Positions 44,630 through 56,045 of a stretch of DNA of 64,000 nucleotides are shown here, piece by piece. Both the position numbers and the translations under genes were made by a program. The notes under the pieces were generated by a model. The model worked only from the letters and a program-made list of their open reading frames with translations, was not told the origin of the DNA and did no database searches. Each line of letters opens with the position of its first letter. The stretch's first letter is position 1. Source of the DNA: Denitromonas halophila (GTDB lineage Bacteria; Pseudomonadota; Gammaproteobacteria; Burkholderiales; Rhodocyclaceae). The DNA is taken from positions 35,653 to 99,652 of the forward strand of contig NZ_VMNK01000016.1 in assembly GCF_007625155.1 (NCBI RefSeq), given 5' to 3'.

Positions 44630-45225
44630 GGTGTCGCTTCCTTGCCGCGCGCGGGGCGCGCATTGATCTTCTGTGTGGCCACTTCAAAAGCGCCACGTGC
44701 AATATCCGGCCAGGCCGACAGTGCCCGCGCCATGGCGGTGTCGATGGCCTCGTGTTCTTCCTTGCGCGGGGGCTTCAGCACATAACTGACCACGGCGTTG
44801 CGATCGCCCGGATGTCCGATCCCGAGGCGCAAACGCCAGAAGTCCTGCGTCCCGCAATGGCTGGTGATGTCCTTGAGCCCGTTGTGGCCGCCCAGGCCAC
44901 CGCCGAATTTGAGTCGAGCCTGTCCGGGGGGGATATCGAGTTCGTCGTGGATGACCAGAATCTCGTCCGGCGCAATCCGATAGAAGCGAGCCACGGCCCC
45001 GACCGACTGGCCGGATCGATTCATGAAGGTGTCGGGCATCAATAGCCACACCCCCTCCGGCCCTTTCCCCACCTGGCCATGAAACCGGCTTTCCCGCGTC
45101 AAGCGGACGCCCATCATATCGGCCAGGCGCTCACAAAACCAAAACCCGGCGTTGTGCCGGGTTTCGGTATATTCGGCCCCGGGATTCCCGAGGCCGACGA
45201 TCAGGCGCGGAGGCTTTGAACTCAT
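44626..45225 (-). CDS. pth: Peptidyl-tRNA hydrolase
   Basis: A 199-residue esterase that recycles peptidyl-tRNA. The catalytic His is in [27 protein letters not shown] and GGHNGLKDI are the other conserved regions. A 10-20 residue basic/acidic tail extends the usual length. Part of the prs-rplY-pth-ychF block. Confidence 0.96.
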   Translation of the reverse strand: MSSKPPRLIVGLGNPGAEYTETRHNAGFWFCERLADMMGVRLTRESRFHGQVGKGPEGVWLLMPDTFMNRSGQSVGAVARFYRIAPDEILVIHDELDIPPGQARLKFGGGLGGHNGLKDITSHCGTQDFWRLRLGIGHPGDRNAVVSYVLKPPRKEEHEAIDTAMARALSAWPDIARGAFEVATQKINARPARGKEATP

Positions 45226-45257
45226 GCGTCAATCCAATCCTGTCACGCCCAAGGGCT

Positions 45258-45896
45258 TCACTCTTCGGCCGCGTCCCCGCCGCCAACCTCAGCTTCGCCG
45301 CCTTCCGCTTCTTCGGTGTCGGCTTCCTTGACCTGCGGCGACAGGATGGTGACAACGACCTGATCCGGGTGACCGTGATCGATCACCTCCACACCTTCGG
45401 GCAGCTTCAACTGAGCGATGGTGATCGAATCGCCGAGATTCATGCCCGTCAGGTCGACTTCGATGAATTCCGGCAGATTGCGCGGCAGGGTGGACACTTC
45501 CACGTCGGTCAGGATGTGCGAGGCGATACCATTCTGGAGCTTCAGGCCCGGCGCAGCGTCTTCGTTGGTGAAGTGCAAAGGCACCTTCATGGTGATGGCC
45601 ACGCCGGTCTTGATGCGCATGAAGTCCATGTGCAGCACGAGCTGCTTGTACGGGTGCCACTGGGCATCACGCAGCACTGCGCGCTCGACCGTGCCATCGA
45701 CATCAATGCTCAGGATCGACGCGTGGAAGGCTTCTTTGTGCAGCAGGTGATACATCTGGTTGTGATCCAGGGTGACGCTCACTGCGTCCTGATCCGCACC
45801 AAAAAGAATGGCCGGCACCTGACCAGCACGACGCAGGCGGCGGCTCGCACTCGATCCCTGCTCGACGCGCTTGGCGGCTTTGATAACGATATCCAT
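45258..45896 (-). CDS. rplY: Ribosomal protein bL25 (CTC type)
   Basis: A 212-residue long form of bL25: an N-terminal 5S rRNA-binding domain (about 1-93) plus the CTC-type C-terminal beta domain and an acidic Glu/Gly-rich tail. The start MDIVIKAAKR at 45896 is preferred over an upstream in-frame start. It binds 5S rRNA in the large subunit. Confidence 0.95.
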   Translation of the reverse strand: MDIVIKAAKRVEQGSSASRRLRRAGQVPAILFGADQDAVSVTLDHNQMYHLLHKEAFHASILSIDVDGTVERAVLRDAQWHPYKQLVLHMDFMRIKTGVAITMKVPLHFTNEDAAPGLKLQNGIASHILTDVEVSTLPRNLPEFIEVDLTGMNLGDSITIAQLKLPEGVEVIDHGHPDQVVVTILSPQVKEADTEEAEGGEAEVGGGDAAEE

Positions 45897-45940
45897 GACA
45901 ACTCCACTTAAAGACAGGCCCATCCGCGACCAGACGGGCC

Positions 45941-45967
45941 AAAAAACCTGACGGCAACGCCGTCAGG
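45941..45967 (-). terminator. Rho-independent terminator of prs
   Basis: CCTGACGGC-AAC-GCCGTCAGG with six A on the plus strand before it, i.e. a U tract on the minus transcript just after the prs stop. It may attenuate rather than stop transcription into rplY. Confidence 0.85.
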
Positions 45968-45973
45968 GAAAAA

Positions 45974-46924
45974 TCAATCCATGAACAAGGAGCTGACAGA
46001 CTCCTCGTTGCTGATACGCAGCATGGTGTCGGCCAGCAGCGAGGCCACCGATACCTGACGAATACGGCTACAGGCGCGCGCATCATCGCGCAGCGGGATG
46101 GTGTCGGTGACCACCAGCTCATCGAGCTCGGAATCGTTGATCCGCGAAATTGCGGCGCCCGACAGCACCGCGTGGGTGCAGTAGGCCAGCACCCGCTTGG
46201 CGCCGTTTTCCTTGAGCGCACCAGCCGCCTTGCACAAGGTGCCGGCGGTATCGACGATGTCGTCCATGATCACGCAGGTGCGGTCCTTGACCTCACCGAT
46301 GATGTTCATGACTTCGGACACGTTGGCTTTGGGACGGCGTTTGTCGATGATCGCCAGATCGCATTCCATGCGCTTGGCAAAGGCACGCGCACGCACCACA
46401 CCGCCCACATCGGGCGACACCACCATCAGGTCGGAATACTTTTGCTTGTCCAGATCGGCCAGCAGCACCGGCGCCGCGTAGATGTTGTCCACCGCGATGT
46501 CGAAGAAACCCTGGATCTGGTCGGCGTGCAAGTCCATGGTCAGCAAGCGCTGCACACCCACGGCCTGCAGCATGTTGGCCACCACCTTGGCGGTGATGGG
46601 CACGCGGGCCGAACGGGGGCGGCGATCCTGGCGGGCATAGCCGAAATACGGGATGGCGGCGGTGATACGACCCGCCGACGCGCGCTTGAGCGCATCGACC
46701 AGGATCACCATCTCCATCAGATTGTCGTTGGTCGGCACGCAGGTCGGCTGCAGGACGAATACATCCTTGCCTCGCACGTTTTCCAACAGCTCGACGTTGA
46801 CCTCGCCGTCGGAAAACCGGCCTACCGTCGCCGAGCCGAGCGCCATGCCCAATCGACGAACCACATCCGAGGCAAGTTTCGGGTTGGCGTTGCCGGTAAA
46901 GACCATCAGGCTGCCGTGAGCCAT
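45974..46924 (-). CDS. prs: Ribose-phosphate pyrophosphokinase
   Basis: A 316-residue enzyme making PRPP from ribose-5-phosphate and ATP. Conserved stretches are [30 protein letters not shown] and the PRPP loop [12 protein letters not shown]. The ATG at 46924 follows GGAG. Located between tRNA-Gln and rplY. Confidence 0.96.
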   Translation of the reverse strand: MAHGSLMVFTGNANPKLASDVVRRLGMALGSATVGRFSDGEVNVELLENVRGKDVFVLQPTCVPTNDNLMEMVILVDALKRASAGRITAAIPYFGYARQDRRPRSARVPITAKVVANMLQAVGVQRLLTMDLHADQIQGFFDIAVDNIYAAPVLLADLDKQKYSDLMVVSPDVGGVVRARAFAKRMECDLAIIDKRRPKANVSEVMNIIGEVKDRTCVIMDDIVDTAGTLCKAAGALKENGAKRVLAYCTHAVLSGAAISRINDSELDELVVTDTIPLRDDARACSRIRQVSVASLLADTMLRISNEESVSSLFMD

Positions 46925-46964
46925 ACTGCTTCTCCGATGACAATCAGATTCAGATCGTGGTCGC

Positions 46965-47000
46965 AAAAACACGTCGGGCAGGCATCAAGCCTGCCCGACG
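46965..47000 (-). terminator. Rho-independent terminator after tRNA-Gln
   Basis: CGTCGGGCAGGC-ATCAA-GCCTGCCCGACG is a perfect 12-base stem followed on the minus strand by TGTTTTTG, directly downstream of the tRNA. prs probably uses a promoter within or after it. Confidence 0.9.
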
Positions 47001-47007
47001 TCAATGC

Positions 47008-47084
47008 TGGCTGGGGAGGAAGGATTCGAACCCTCGAATGCCGGAATCAAAATCCGGTGCCTTAACCAACTTGGCGACTCCCCA
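47008..47084 (-). tRNA. tRNA-Gln (anticodon TTG)
   Basis: The minus strand gives a complete 77-base cloverleaf beginning TGGGGAGTCGCC, with anticodon stem-loop CCGGATTTTGATTCCGG (anticodon TTG), T arm GAGGGTTCGAATCCTTC and an encoded CCA end. It starts 19 bases after ispE, so it may be processed from the lolB-ispE transcript. Confidence 0.97.
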
Positions 47085-47103
47085 ATTAATCGTTTCGCGC
47101 CGA

Positions 47104-47943
47104 TCACACCGCCCAGTCGTACAGTGGGTGCCGTTGAAGGCTACTCACCGCCCACGCCTGCCACCGTTCGGGGCACTGCGCAACAACCTGTCGGGCCTGT
47201 GCTTCAGTCTCCATGGAGGCAAAAACACAAGCTCCCGAACCGGTCATCCGCGCCGCTGCGTGGTGATTCAACCAGTCGATCGCATCAGCGACCTGCGGGT
47301 ACCGATGACACACTACTGGCTGCAAATCATTGCGAGTGGTGTGTATCGCGAAGTCCGGCATTTTGATGATTTCCGTCGAACGCGTCAACTCCTTCGCACA
47401 AAAGATTTCAGCGGTCGGCACCGACGCGCCTGGTGCGATCACCACATACCATGACGGCGGCAAGCACATGGGCGTCAAAGTCTCGCCAACCCCTTCGGCA
47501 AACGCATCGCGCCCAAAGATGAAAAACGGCACATCGGCGCCCAGTTCAAGCCCCAGCGCTTGCAGCCGTGCGCGCGACCAGTCAAGCCGCCACAACCGGT
47601 TGAGCGCCAACAAGGTGGTCGCGGCATCGGAACTGCCGCCGCCCAGCCCCCCGCCCATTGGCAGCACTTTGTCGACATGGATCTCGACGCCGGCGGACAC
47701 CCCCGCCGCCGCCTGCAGTCGCCGCGCCGCGCGCACCACCAGATCCTGCTCGGCTGGCACGCCGGGCACATCGGTCATTCGCAAAATCTGGCCATCGTCG
47801 CGACAACGAAACTGCAGTTGATCGCCCCAATCAAGCAAGCGAAAGGCCGTCTGCAGCAAATGGTAGCCATCAGGTCGGCGACCGACGACATGCAAAAACA
47901 GGTTGAGTTTGGCGGGCGCCAGCGCGCTCAGGGTGTCGCTCAT
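47104..47943 (-). CDS. ispE: 4-diphosphocytidyl-2-C-methyl-D-erythritol kinase
   Basis: A 279-residue GHMP kinase of the MEP isoprenoid pathway. [21 protein letters not shown] starts the fold, [14 protein letters not shown] is the ATP loop, and [10 protein letters not shown] is near the end. The ATG at 47943 overlaps the lolB stop as ATGA. Confidence 0.95.
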   Translation of the reverse strand: MSDTLSALAPAKLNLFLHVVGRRPDGYHLLQTAFRLLDWGDQLQFRCRDDGQILRMTDVPGVPAEQDLVVRAARRLQAAAGVSAGVEIHVDKVLPMGGGLGGGSSDAATTLLALNRLWRLDWSRARLQALGLELGADVPFFIFGRDAFAEGVGETLTPMCLPPSWYVVIAPGASVPTAEIFCAKELTRSTEIIKMPDFAIHTTRNDLQPVVCHRYPQVADAIDWLNHHAAARMTGSGACVFASMETEAQARQVVAQCPERWQAWAVSSLQRHPLYDWAV

Positions 47944-48506
47944 TGCCACTGTTCGACCAGCAATTTCAAACTCACATCGCCGCGGGTCACCTCCACCAGG
48001 CGCGGCGCGGCGTTGAAGTTCTCGCCGGCATAGGTGCGATAACGCACCTCCCAGCCCTGCTCGACAACTCGCTGCGGTCGACCGACCGGATCGCGCTCAC
48101 GAACATCGTCTACCTGCGTGACGCCCGCCTGCAACCAGCGCGGCAAAAGCGCCACCGGCACATCGGCGCCAAGCATGCGCGCGAGCAGCTCGTCCAGCGG
48201 GGCAACATGCCGACCGCCGTCCGCCATTTGCAGCACGGCCACGCCGCCCGAAGACGCAAGCTCGGCCACCATCTGCCCTAGCGGTGAAAAGAACTGCCAG
48301 TGATCCTGCCCGGCCGCGTGTCGCCACGAGAAGCGGCCGTGCACGGCCTCTTCGCCGCGCTGGGCGGCGAGGCGTCCGGCCACATTGAAGCTTGCCAGCA
48401 CGGGCCGCGACAACATGGATGCGGGCGGCGGCAAGGTCGGCTCAACGAGCGTGGCGCATCCAGCGATCATCAACGCCGCAATGCCCCCCAGGATGACGCG
48501 AATCAC
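47940..48506 (-). CDS. lolB: Outer-membrane lipoprotein receptor LolB
   Basis: A 188-residue lipoprotein that accepts lipoproteins from LolA and inserts them in the outer membrane. Lipobox IAGC lies at residue 17 after a hydrophobic signal. The body has [18 protein letters not shown] and [13 protein letters not shown] typical of LolB. The GTG start overlaps the TPR gene stop as GTGA. Confidence 0.92.
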   Translation of the reverse strand: MIRVILGGIAALMIAGCATLVEPTLPPPASMLSRPVLASFNVAGRLAAQRGEEAVHGRFSWRHAAGQDHWQFFSPLGQMVAELASSGGVAVLQMADGGRHVAPLDELLARMLGADVPVALLPRWLQAGVTQVDDVRERDPVGRPQRVVEQGWEVRYRTYAGENFNAAPRLVEVTRGDVSLKLLVEQWQ

Positions 48507-50248
48507 AAGCCAAATCGGCGCATGACCGCCTTCAGAGCGCTGCTGTCAGGATGCTTGGCGGCCGCAGCCTGCCAGGTTTCGCGGGCCGTTTTCTGGTCAC
48601 CAAGTGACCAGAGCACCTCTCCCAGATGCGCGGCGATTTCGGGGTCGGCCCGGAGCGTGTAGGCTTTTTCAAGAATTGACCGAGCATCGGCCAGATGCCC
48701 CTGCCGGAAGCGGACCCAGCCCAGGCTATCCATAATGAACGGATCCCCCGGCGACAGTTCAACCGCCTTGCGAATCAATTGCTCCGCCTCATCCAGCCGC
48801 AGACTGCGATCAGCGAGCGAGTAGCCCAGCGCGTTGTAGGCATGTGCATAGTCGGGCTTAAGCGCGATCAGCTTGCGCAAGCGGCCCTCCATGGCTTCGA
48901 TACGCCCGAGGCGCTCGAGCAGCATGGCCGACTCATAGAGCAGGTCGGCATTGTCGGGGGCGCCTTGCAGACCGTCATCGGCCACCTGCAGCGCGGTATC
49001 CAGCTGGCCCGCGTCGCGCAGCATTTGCGCTTCAAGCAAAAGGTAGTTCAATCGCTCGTCGGGGTTGCTGCCGAGCGCCTGCAGCCGTGCCCGCGCCTCG
49101 TCCACGGCGCCGCCCTGCGACAACATGCGTGCAATCTGAAGTTGCGCACGCTCCCGTCGCGGCGACTGCGCCACCGCGTCATAATGGGCCAGCGCGCCGG
49201 CCTGATCGCCGCGCGCCTCCAACACCTGCCCCAGCGCCATCTGGATGGCGTCTTTGTCCGGGTAGCCGTCGCCTTGCAAGTGTTCAAGATGTTGCTCGGC
49301 CGCTGCCAGATCCTGCACTTCGAGGGCAATCATGGCCGCCGCATAGCGCGATGACTGATCATCAGGCTCCTGCACCAGAACCGCCTCAAAGGCCTGACGC
49401 GCCTGCACATAGTCTTTGACGCTGACCAGCGCCCGCCCGTAGGCGCGACGCGCGGCGAGGCTATCGGGATTCTGTTCGAGATAGGTCGCCAAGGTTTTGG
49501 CCGCAAGCGCCGGGTTGGTGCCATGCTGGATCTGCGCCTTGAGCAACAGCGGCTGATCCCACGCTGGCCGCAGGCGAATCGCCTCGTCAAGCGCCCTCAG
49601 GCTGGCCGCTTCATCGCGCGCAGCAAAGGCCGAGTGCGCGCGGGCGAAATGGGCTTCGGCGTAATCCAGATAGGGTTCGGTGACACGCTCGACAATCTGG
49701 CGCACCGCGGCCTTGTCCGGCATGCGAGACAGCACACGATTCAGGCTGAGCAAGTCGCCCGGCAAGCGCGCGCCGGAAGTGGCCAGCGCCTCAGCCAGGC
49801 GCATGGCAATTTGTTTATTGGAGACATTGCCGCCTCCCATCGTGCCGGCCAGCACCCGCTTGGCATCGGTCGACTCGGGGTCAAGCTCTACCCACACGGC
49901 GGCGGCCTGCTGCGCCGCGTCAAGACGGCGCGCATAGAGCGCCACCTCGGTCGCACGCTGTGCCACACGCACATCTCGCGTGAGCTGCACCAGCTCCAGA
50001 TAGACCGGAACCGCCACATCGACGCGGCCACGGGCGCCCGCGATCTCAGCCAGCAGGACGCCATACAAGACCTGCGGCAACAGAACTTGGCCAGGCATCC
50101 CCACCTGCGGCAACACGTCCGCGGCCACGGGCTCAGGCAGCGGCTCGGTCGCAGCGGCCTGCGCCGACACCACACTGGGCGCAAAGCCGGCCGCCATGAG
50201 CATGGCGAGGCGAAGCAGGGGCCGACGAAGCGTCGAGGTCAAAGACAT
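48503..50248 (-). CDS. Tetratricopeptide-repeat exported protein
   Basis: A 581-residue protein with an N-terminal signal peptide (to about residue 30, VVSAQA) and a body of tandem TPR-like helices through to the end, clearest at AYNALGYSLADRSLRLDEAE and LGWVRFRQGHLADARSILEK. It is probably periplasmic or outer-membrane associated through its operon with lolB. Such proteins are conserved upstream of lolB in betaproteobacteria; function not defined. Confidence 0.88.
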   Translation of the reverse strand: MSLTSTLRRPLLRLAMLMAAGFAPSVVSAQAAATEPLPEPVAADVLPQVGMPGQVLLPQVLYGVLLAEIAGARGRVDVAVPVYLELVQLTRDVRVAQRATEVALYARRLDAAQQAAAVWVELDPESTDAKRVLAGTMGGGNVSNKQIAMRLAEALATSGARLPGDLLSLNRVLSRMPDKAAVRQIVERVTEPYLDYAEAHFARAHSAFAARDEAASLRALDEAIRLRPAWDQPLLLKAQIQHGTNPALAAKTLATYLEQNPDSLAARRAYGRALVSVKDYVQARQAFEAVLVQEPDDQSSRYAAAMIALEVQDLAAAEQHLEHLQGDGYPDKDAIQMALGQVLEARGDQAGALAHYDAVAQSPRRERAQLQIARMLSQGGAVDEARARLQALGSNPDERLNYLLLEAQMLRDAGQLDTALQVADDGLQGAPDNADLLYESAMLLERLGRIEAMEGRLRKLIALKPDYAHAYNALGYSLADRSLRLDEAEQLIRKAVELSPGDPFIMDSLGWVRFRQGHLADARSILEKAYTLRADPEIAAHLGEVLWSLGDQKTARETWQAAAAKHPDSSALKAVMRRFGL

Positions 50249-50415
50249 GGTGGATCCCGAAAATCAATGAATGAAGCGCATTGCCGCCTAAAAGGCTGCG
50301 CACTCCGGGTTGGAGCGCATTTTTTACGGCTGGTTCGCGGGATGTTAGCAGCTTCGGGCGTCTGGGCAAGCCGCGGCGAGCGCCTACAATGCGATATCGC
50401 AATCAGGACACGACA

Positions 50416-51228
50416 ATGCCGGAACTTCCCGAAGTCGAAACCACCCGACGCGGCCTGGCGCCGCATCTGGTCGGCCATGCCGTTCGCCGCGTCACGGTGC
50501 GATGCCCGACACTGCGCCGCCCCGTCCCGCCGACGCTCGCCGGCCAGCTGACCGGGCAAACGCTGCGCAACATCACGCGGCGCGCAAAGTACCTGTTGTT
50601 CGGCTTCGACACGGGCGTGCTCCTCGCGCACCTTGGCATGTCTGGCAGCCTGCGGCTGGTCGCGCCCAGCGCGGCGCCGGAAAAGCACGACCATATCGAC
50701 CTCGACTTTGGCCATCTGTGCCTGCGCTACCGCGATCCGCGGCGGTTCGGCATGCTGCTGTGGCTGGACGACACCGCCGCCGACAACCCGCTACGCCACC
50801 TCGGCATCGAGCCGCTGGACGACGCTTTTGACGGCCAGTGGTTGCATAGCGCAACACGCAAACGCACAACACCCATCAAAACCTGGTTGATGGACAATCA
50901 CAACGTGGTCGGCATCGGCAACATCTATGCCGCCGAAAGCCTGTTTCGCGCCCGCATCCATCCGCTCACACCGGCCGGTCGCCTCGGACCAACGCGCTGC
51001 GCCCGACTCGTAGACTGTGTTCGCGACACGCTCACAGCGGCCATCGCCGCCGGCGGCAGCAGCTTGCGCGACTTTGTGGGTGGCGACGGCAAACCCGGAT
51101 ACTTTCAACAGCAGTATTTTGTCTATGGCCGCGACGGCGCGCCTTGTCGCATCTGCGCCAGACCCATCGTGAAAATCACCCAGGCACAGCGCTCGACCTT
51201 CTTCTGCGCCCACTGCCAGCGCCGCTGA
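50416..51228 (+). CDS. mutM: Formamidopyrimidine-DNA glycosylase (Fpg)
   Basis: A 270-residue base-excision enzyme that removes 8-oxoguanine. Catalytic Pro2-Glu3 in MPELPEVET; AKYLLF gives the DNA-binding Lys; the zinc finger CRICARPIV...FFCAHC closes the protein. The ATG at 50416 is required because Pro2 must be the N-terminus after Met removal. Confidence 0.96.
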   Translation: MPELPEVETTRRGLAPHLVGHAVRRVTVRCPTLRRPVPPTLAGQLTGQTLRNITRRAKYLLFGFDTGVLLAHLGMSGSLRLVAPSAAPEKHDHIDLDFGHLCLRYRDPRRFGMLLWLDDTAADNPLRHLGIEPLDDAFDGQWLHSATRKRTTPIKTWLMDNHNVVGIGNIYAAESLFRARIHPLTPAGRLGPTRCARLVDCVRDTLTAAIAAGGSSLRDFVGGDGKPGYFQQQYFVYGRDGAPCRICARPIVKITQAQRSTFFCAHCQRR

Positions 51229-51368
51229 CGACCGTTCGTCGCACGCCGACGACCACCCACACACCACGCTCAATTCGGGTTTGGCCTGTGCTTGGCCGGG
51301 CGCTATGCTAATAGCTTGCAATAGGCTTGGCCAATGTGCCGATTCCGGCGAGACAGACAGGGCCCCAC

Positions 51369-53324
51369 ATGGCACTTATCGATCAGTTTTCTCAATACAG
51401 CCAGTGGCGCACGGACGCCGCGCGCACGGTCGGACAACTTCGCCACTGGCTCAGCCAGAACGAAATCGGCGACGCACAGGGCGACCTGCGGCTGCAATAC
51501 GTGCTTGACCGCCTGGGCGAAGACAAACTCACCGTCGCCTTTGTGGCGGAATTCTCACGCGGCAAGTCCGAGCTGATCAACGCCCTGTTTTTTTCCGACT
51601 ACGGCGACCGGGTCCTGCCCTCCAGCGCCGGGCGCACCACCATGTGCCCGACCGAGTTGCAGTGGTCAGAAGGTGACACGCCGCAGATCCGCCTGCTCCC
51701 CATCGAGTCCCGCCGTGAGCACACCACGGTCGGCGAACTCAAGCGCTTCCCCGACATGTGGACGCAGTACCCGCTCGACACCAGTTCCGCTCACGCTCTC
51801 CAGGCGGCCATGGCGCGCGTCGGCGAAACCCGGTTGGTCAGCGCGGAAGACGCCGAGGCCCTGGGCTTTGCCATCGACCCGCAAGGCGAGGCTGGCTTGC
51901 AGCCGGACGACACCGGGCAGGTCGAAATTCCGTGCTGGCGTCACGCCATCATCCACTTCCGTCACCCGCTGCTCGAGCAGGGCCTGGTCATTCTTGACAC
52001 CCCGGGCCTGAATGCGATCGGCGCCGAGCCCGAGCTCACGCTGTCGTTATTGCCTAATGCGCACGCCGTTCTGTTCATCCTGGCCGCCGATACGGGCGTC
52101 ACCCAGAGCGACCTGTCCGTCTGGCGCGAATACGTCAACGCAGGGCAACGTCGCGACGGCCGATTGGTCGTCCTCAACAAGATCGACAGCCTGTGGGACG
52201 GCCTGCGTGACGAAGCGCGCATCAAGGCCGAGCTCGACCGTCAGGTCCAGGCCGTAGCGCGCAACCTGTCACTCAAGCCCGAATACATCTTCCCCATGTC
52301 GGCGCAAAAAGCGCTGCTGGCACGCATCCAGGGCGACAAGGCGCTGCTTGAGCGCAGCCAGGTCGCAAAACTCGAGGACGCGCTGACCGACCAGCTCCTG
52401 CCGGCCAAGCAACAAATCGTCCGTAACGCCACGCTCGCCGAAACCGACGACCTGGTCTCGCACGCCGACAGCCTGATGGCCTCGCGCCTGACCGGTGTGC
52501 GTGAACAGCTCAACGAACTGACCGAACTACGCGGCAAGAACCAGAGCGTCATCGAATACATGATGCGCAAGATCCGCTCCGAAAAAGCCGAGTTCGAAGA
52601 CGGCCTGAAAAAGTACTACGCCGTTCGTAGCGTGTTCACCAACCTCACCAACAACCTGCTCGGCCACTTGGGCCTCGACGCCCTGCGCGACGAAACCCGT
52701 CGCACCCGCGAAGCCATGCTCGATTCAAGCTTCTCGCGCGGGCTGCGCGACGCGATGGTCGACTTCTTCAAGCATCTGCGCAGCAACCTGCGCAAGTCCT
52801 CAGATGAAGTCGAAGAAATCTCCGGCATGCTCAACGCGATGTACAAGCGCTTCTCCGTCGAGCACGGGCTCAAGCTCGCGCCGCCATCGGCCTTCTCGAC
52901 CTCGCGCTACGAGCGGGAAATCGACCGGCTCGAACAAGCCTTCAACCATCAACTCAACACGCCGCTGACGCTGCTCACCACCGAAAAACACACCCTGACG
53001 CAGAAGTTTTTCGAAACCATCGCCGTTCAGGCGAGGCGCACCTTTGAGCTGGCCAACCGCGATGTTGAACACTGGCTGCGCGCCGTCATGTCGCCGCTCG
53101 AAACCCAGGTGCGCGAATACCAGTTGCAGCTCAAGCGTCGCCTCGAAAGCGTCAAGCGCATTCACCAGGCGACCGACACGCTCGAAGACCGCATTGTCGA
53201 ACTGCAGCAACACGAAGACGTGCTCATCAAGCTGCGCACCGATCTGGATGCCGTCGCCTCTGACGTGCGAAAGGCGCTGGGCGGCGACGCGCCAGCGCTC
53301 CACGCGAACGCCAAAGCGGCTTGA
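51369..53324 (+). CDS. Dynamin-family GTPase
   Basis: A 651-residue dynamin-like protein. G1 is EFSRGKSELINAL (Gly65-Ser67), G3 DTPGLNAIG, G4 LNKIDS. The C-terminal half (about 375-640) is long amphipathic and charged helix of a stalk type, without a clear membrane segment. It resembles the bacterial dynamin family proteins found near mutM in betaproteobacteria and is distantly like CrfC/YjdA. A membrane-remodelling or chromosome-related role cannot be decided. Ends at a strong terminator. Confidence 0.88.
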   Translation: MALIDQFSQYSQWRTDAARTVGQLRHWLSQNEIGDAQGDLRLQYVLDRLGEDKLTVAFVAEFSRGKSELINALFFSDYGDRVLPSSAGRTTMCPTELQWSEGDTPQIRLLPIESRREHTTVGELKRFPDMWTQYPLDTSSAHALQAAMARVGETRLVSAEDAEALGFAIDPQGEAGLQPDDTGQVEIPCWRHAIIHFRHPLLEQGLVILDTPGLNAIGAEPELTLSLLPNAHAVLFILAADTGVTQSDLSVWREYVNAGQRRDGRLVVLNKIDSLWDGLRDEARIKAELDRQVQAVARNLSLKPEYIFPMSAQKALLARIQGDKALLERSQVAKLEDALTDQLLPAKQQIVRNATLAETDDLVSHADSLMASRLTGVREQLNELTELRGKNQSVIEYMMRKIRSEKAEFEDGLKKYYAVRSVFTNLTNNLLGHLGLDALRDETRRTREAMLDSSFSRGLRDAMVDFFKHLRSNLRKSSDEVEEISGMLNAMYKRFSVEHGLKLAPPSAFSTSRYEREIDRLEQAFNHQLNTPLTLLTTEKHTLTQKFFETIAVQARRTFELANRDVEHWLRAVMSPLETQVREYQLQLKRRLESVKRIHQATDTLEDRIVELQQHEDVLIKLRTDLDAVASDVRKALGGDAPALHANAKAA

Positions 53325-53344
53325 TCATAGCGCGGCGTGGACGG

Positions 53345-53375
53345 AAAAAAGCGAGGCAGCGTGCCTCGCTTTTTT
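53345..53375. terminator. Bidirectional rho-independent terminator
   Basis: AAAAAAGCGAGGCA-GCG-TGCCTCGCTTTTTT between the convergent dynamin-like GTPase and ferredoxin genes. Confidence 0.93.
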
Positions 53376-53398
53376 CTTGACCGGACGCGCCGGCCCGA

Positions 53399-53653
<255 letters not shown>

Positions 53654-53665
53654 TCAATCCTCTCC

Positions 53666-54689
<1,024 letters not shown>

Positions 54690-54693
<4 letters not shown>

Positions 54694-56045
54694 CGGGCAG
54701 GTGCAGCGCCGGATGCCGCCGCGGTGGTATCACCCTCGCCGCCAACGATCACGGTCACCAGATGCTCGGGCAGCACACGCCGCTGGAAGGCATCGCGGAC
54801 CTGTTCAACGGTGAGCTCAGACACCGCGCGTGGGTACTGCTCCAGCCAATCGGCCGGCAAGCCGTAGAAACCGATCACGCCGACATAGCCGAGCAGCTTG
54901 GCGTTGGAATCCAGACGCAGCCCAAAACCGTTGACGATATTGCCTTTGGCGGCGTCCAGCTCTTCCTGGGTCGGCCCCTCGGCGATGAACTGCTGCAGGG
55001 TATCGCGCACCACGGCAATCGCATCGTCAGCCTGCTGACCGCGGGTTTGCAGACCGATCCGGAACGGCCCGGCCACGCGCTGCGGCTCGAAATAGCTGTA
55101 CACGCTGTAGGCATAACCGCGTTTTTCACGAACCTCTTTCATCAGTCGGGACACAAATCCGCCGCCACCGAGCACATAGTTGCCAGCGACCAGTGCGTAG
55201 TAATCCGGGTCGTCCCGGGTCAAGCCCGGCATGCCGATCAACACATGGGACTGTGCGGCCGGATGCGCCACCCGAACCACCGCGCGCTCGCGCAGCGGGG
55301 GTGCCGGCAAGGCCGCCGGCGCTCCGCCCTTGGCGAGCCCCTCGGTCAGCCGCACCGCAATCGCCTCAGCCTCGGCCCGGCTCAGATCTCCCACAATGCT
55401 CACATGCGCCGCGGCGGCCGTGTAGTGCTGACGATGAAACGCCACCACATCGTCTCGGGTCAGGCCGTTCAGACTGGCTTCGCTGGTGGTGCGACCATAG
55501 GGGTGATCGCCATACACCGCCTCGCCAAACGCACGCTCTACCAAATAGCCCGGCTGCGTCTGCGCCTCTTTGAGCCCGGCAATGGCCCGCGCCCGCTCAC
55601 GCTCAAACACTGCCTGCGGGTAGGCCGGTTGCTGGATCACCTCGGCCAGCAGATCGATCGCGGCCACGCGCTCGGTCGCGTTTGACAAGGTCCGCAGTGT
55701 CACGCTGGCGCGATCGGTCTCGGCGCCTGCGCCAAAGCGCGCGCCCAGATCGGCGAAGCGATCGGCCAGCGCATTCTCGTCTCGCTGCCGGGTGCCCGCG
55801 TCGAGCAGGCTGGCGGTGAGTCCGGCCAGACCGCTCTTGGCGGCGGGGGCGTAAGCGCTGCCGGCGGCAAAGTCGACCTGAATGTCGACAATTGGCAGCG
55901 CATGGGTTTCAACAAACGCCACCCGAGCGCCCGTCGACGCCACCCATTGCTGAATATCAACGCCGGCCGATACAGCGCTCGTGGAAAGCGCCAGGCAGGC
56001 GGCCAGTAAAGTACGAGTCATCGCGCGCATGTTCAGGGCCCTCAA
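54690..56045 (-). CDS. M16-family peptidase homologue, non-catalytic subunit
   Basis: A 451-residue secreted M16 protein with signal peptide (SAVSAG). The zinc-binding HxxEH motif is absent where it should occur (the region reads GLAGLTASLLDAG), while the later R/Y pair helper region EVREKRGYAYSVYSYFEP is kept. It should be the partner that completes the active site of the catalytic subunit encoded just upstream, with which it overlaps by four bases. Confidence 0.9.
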
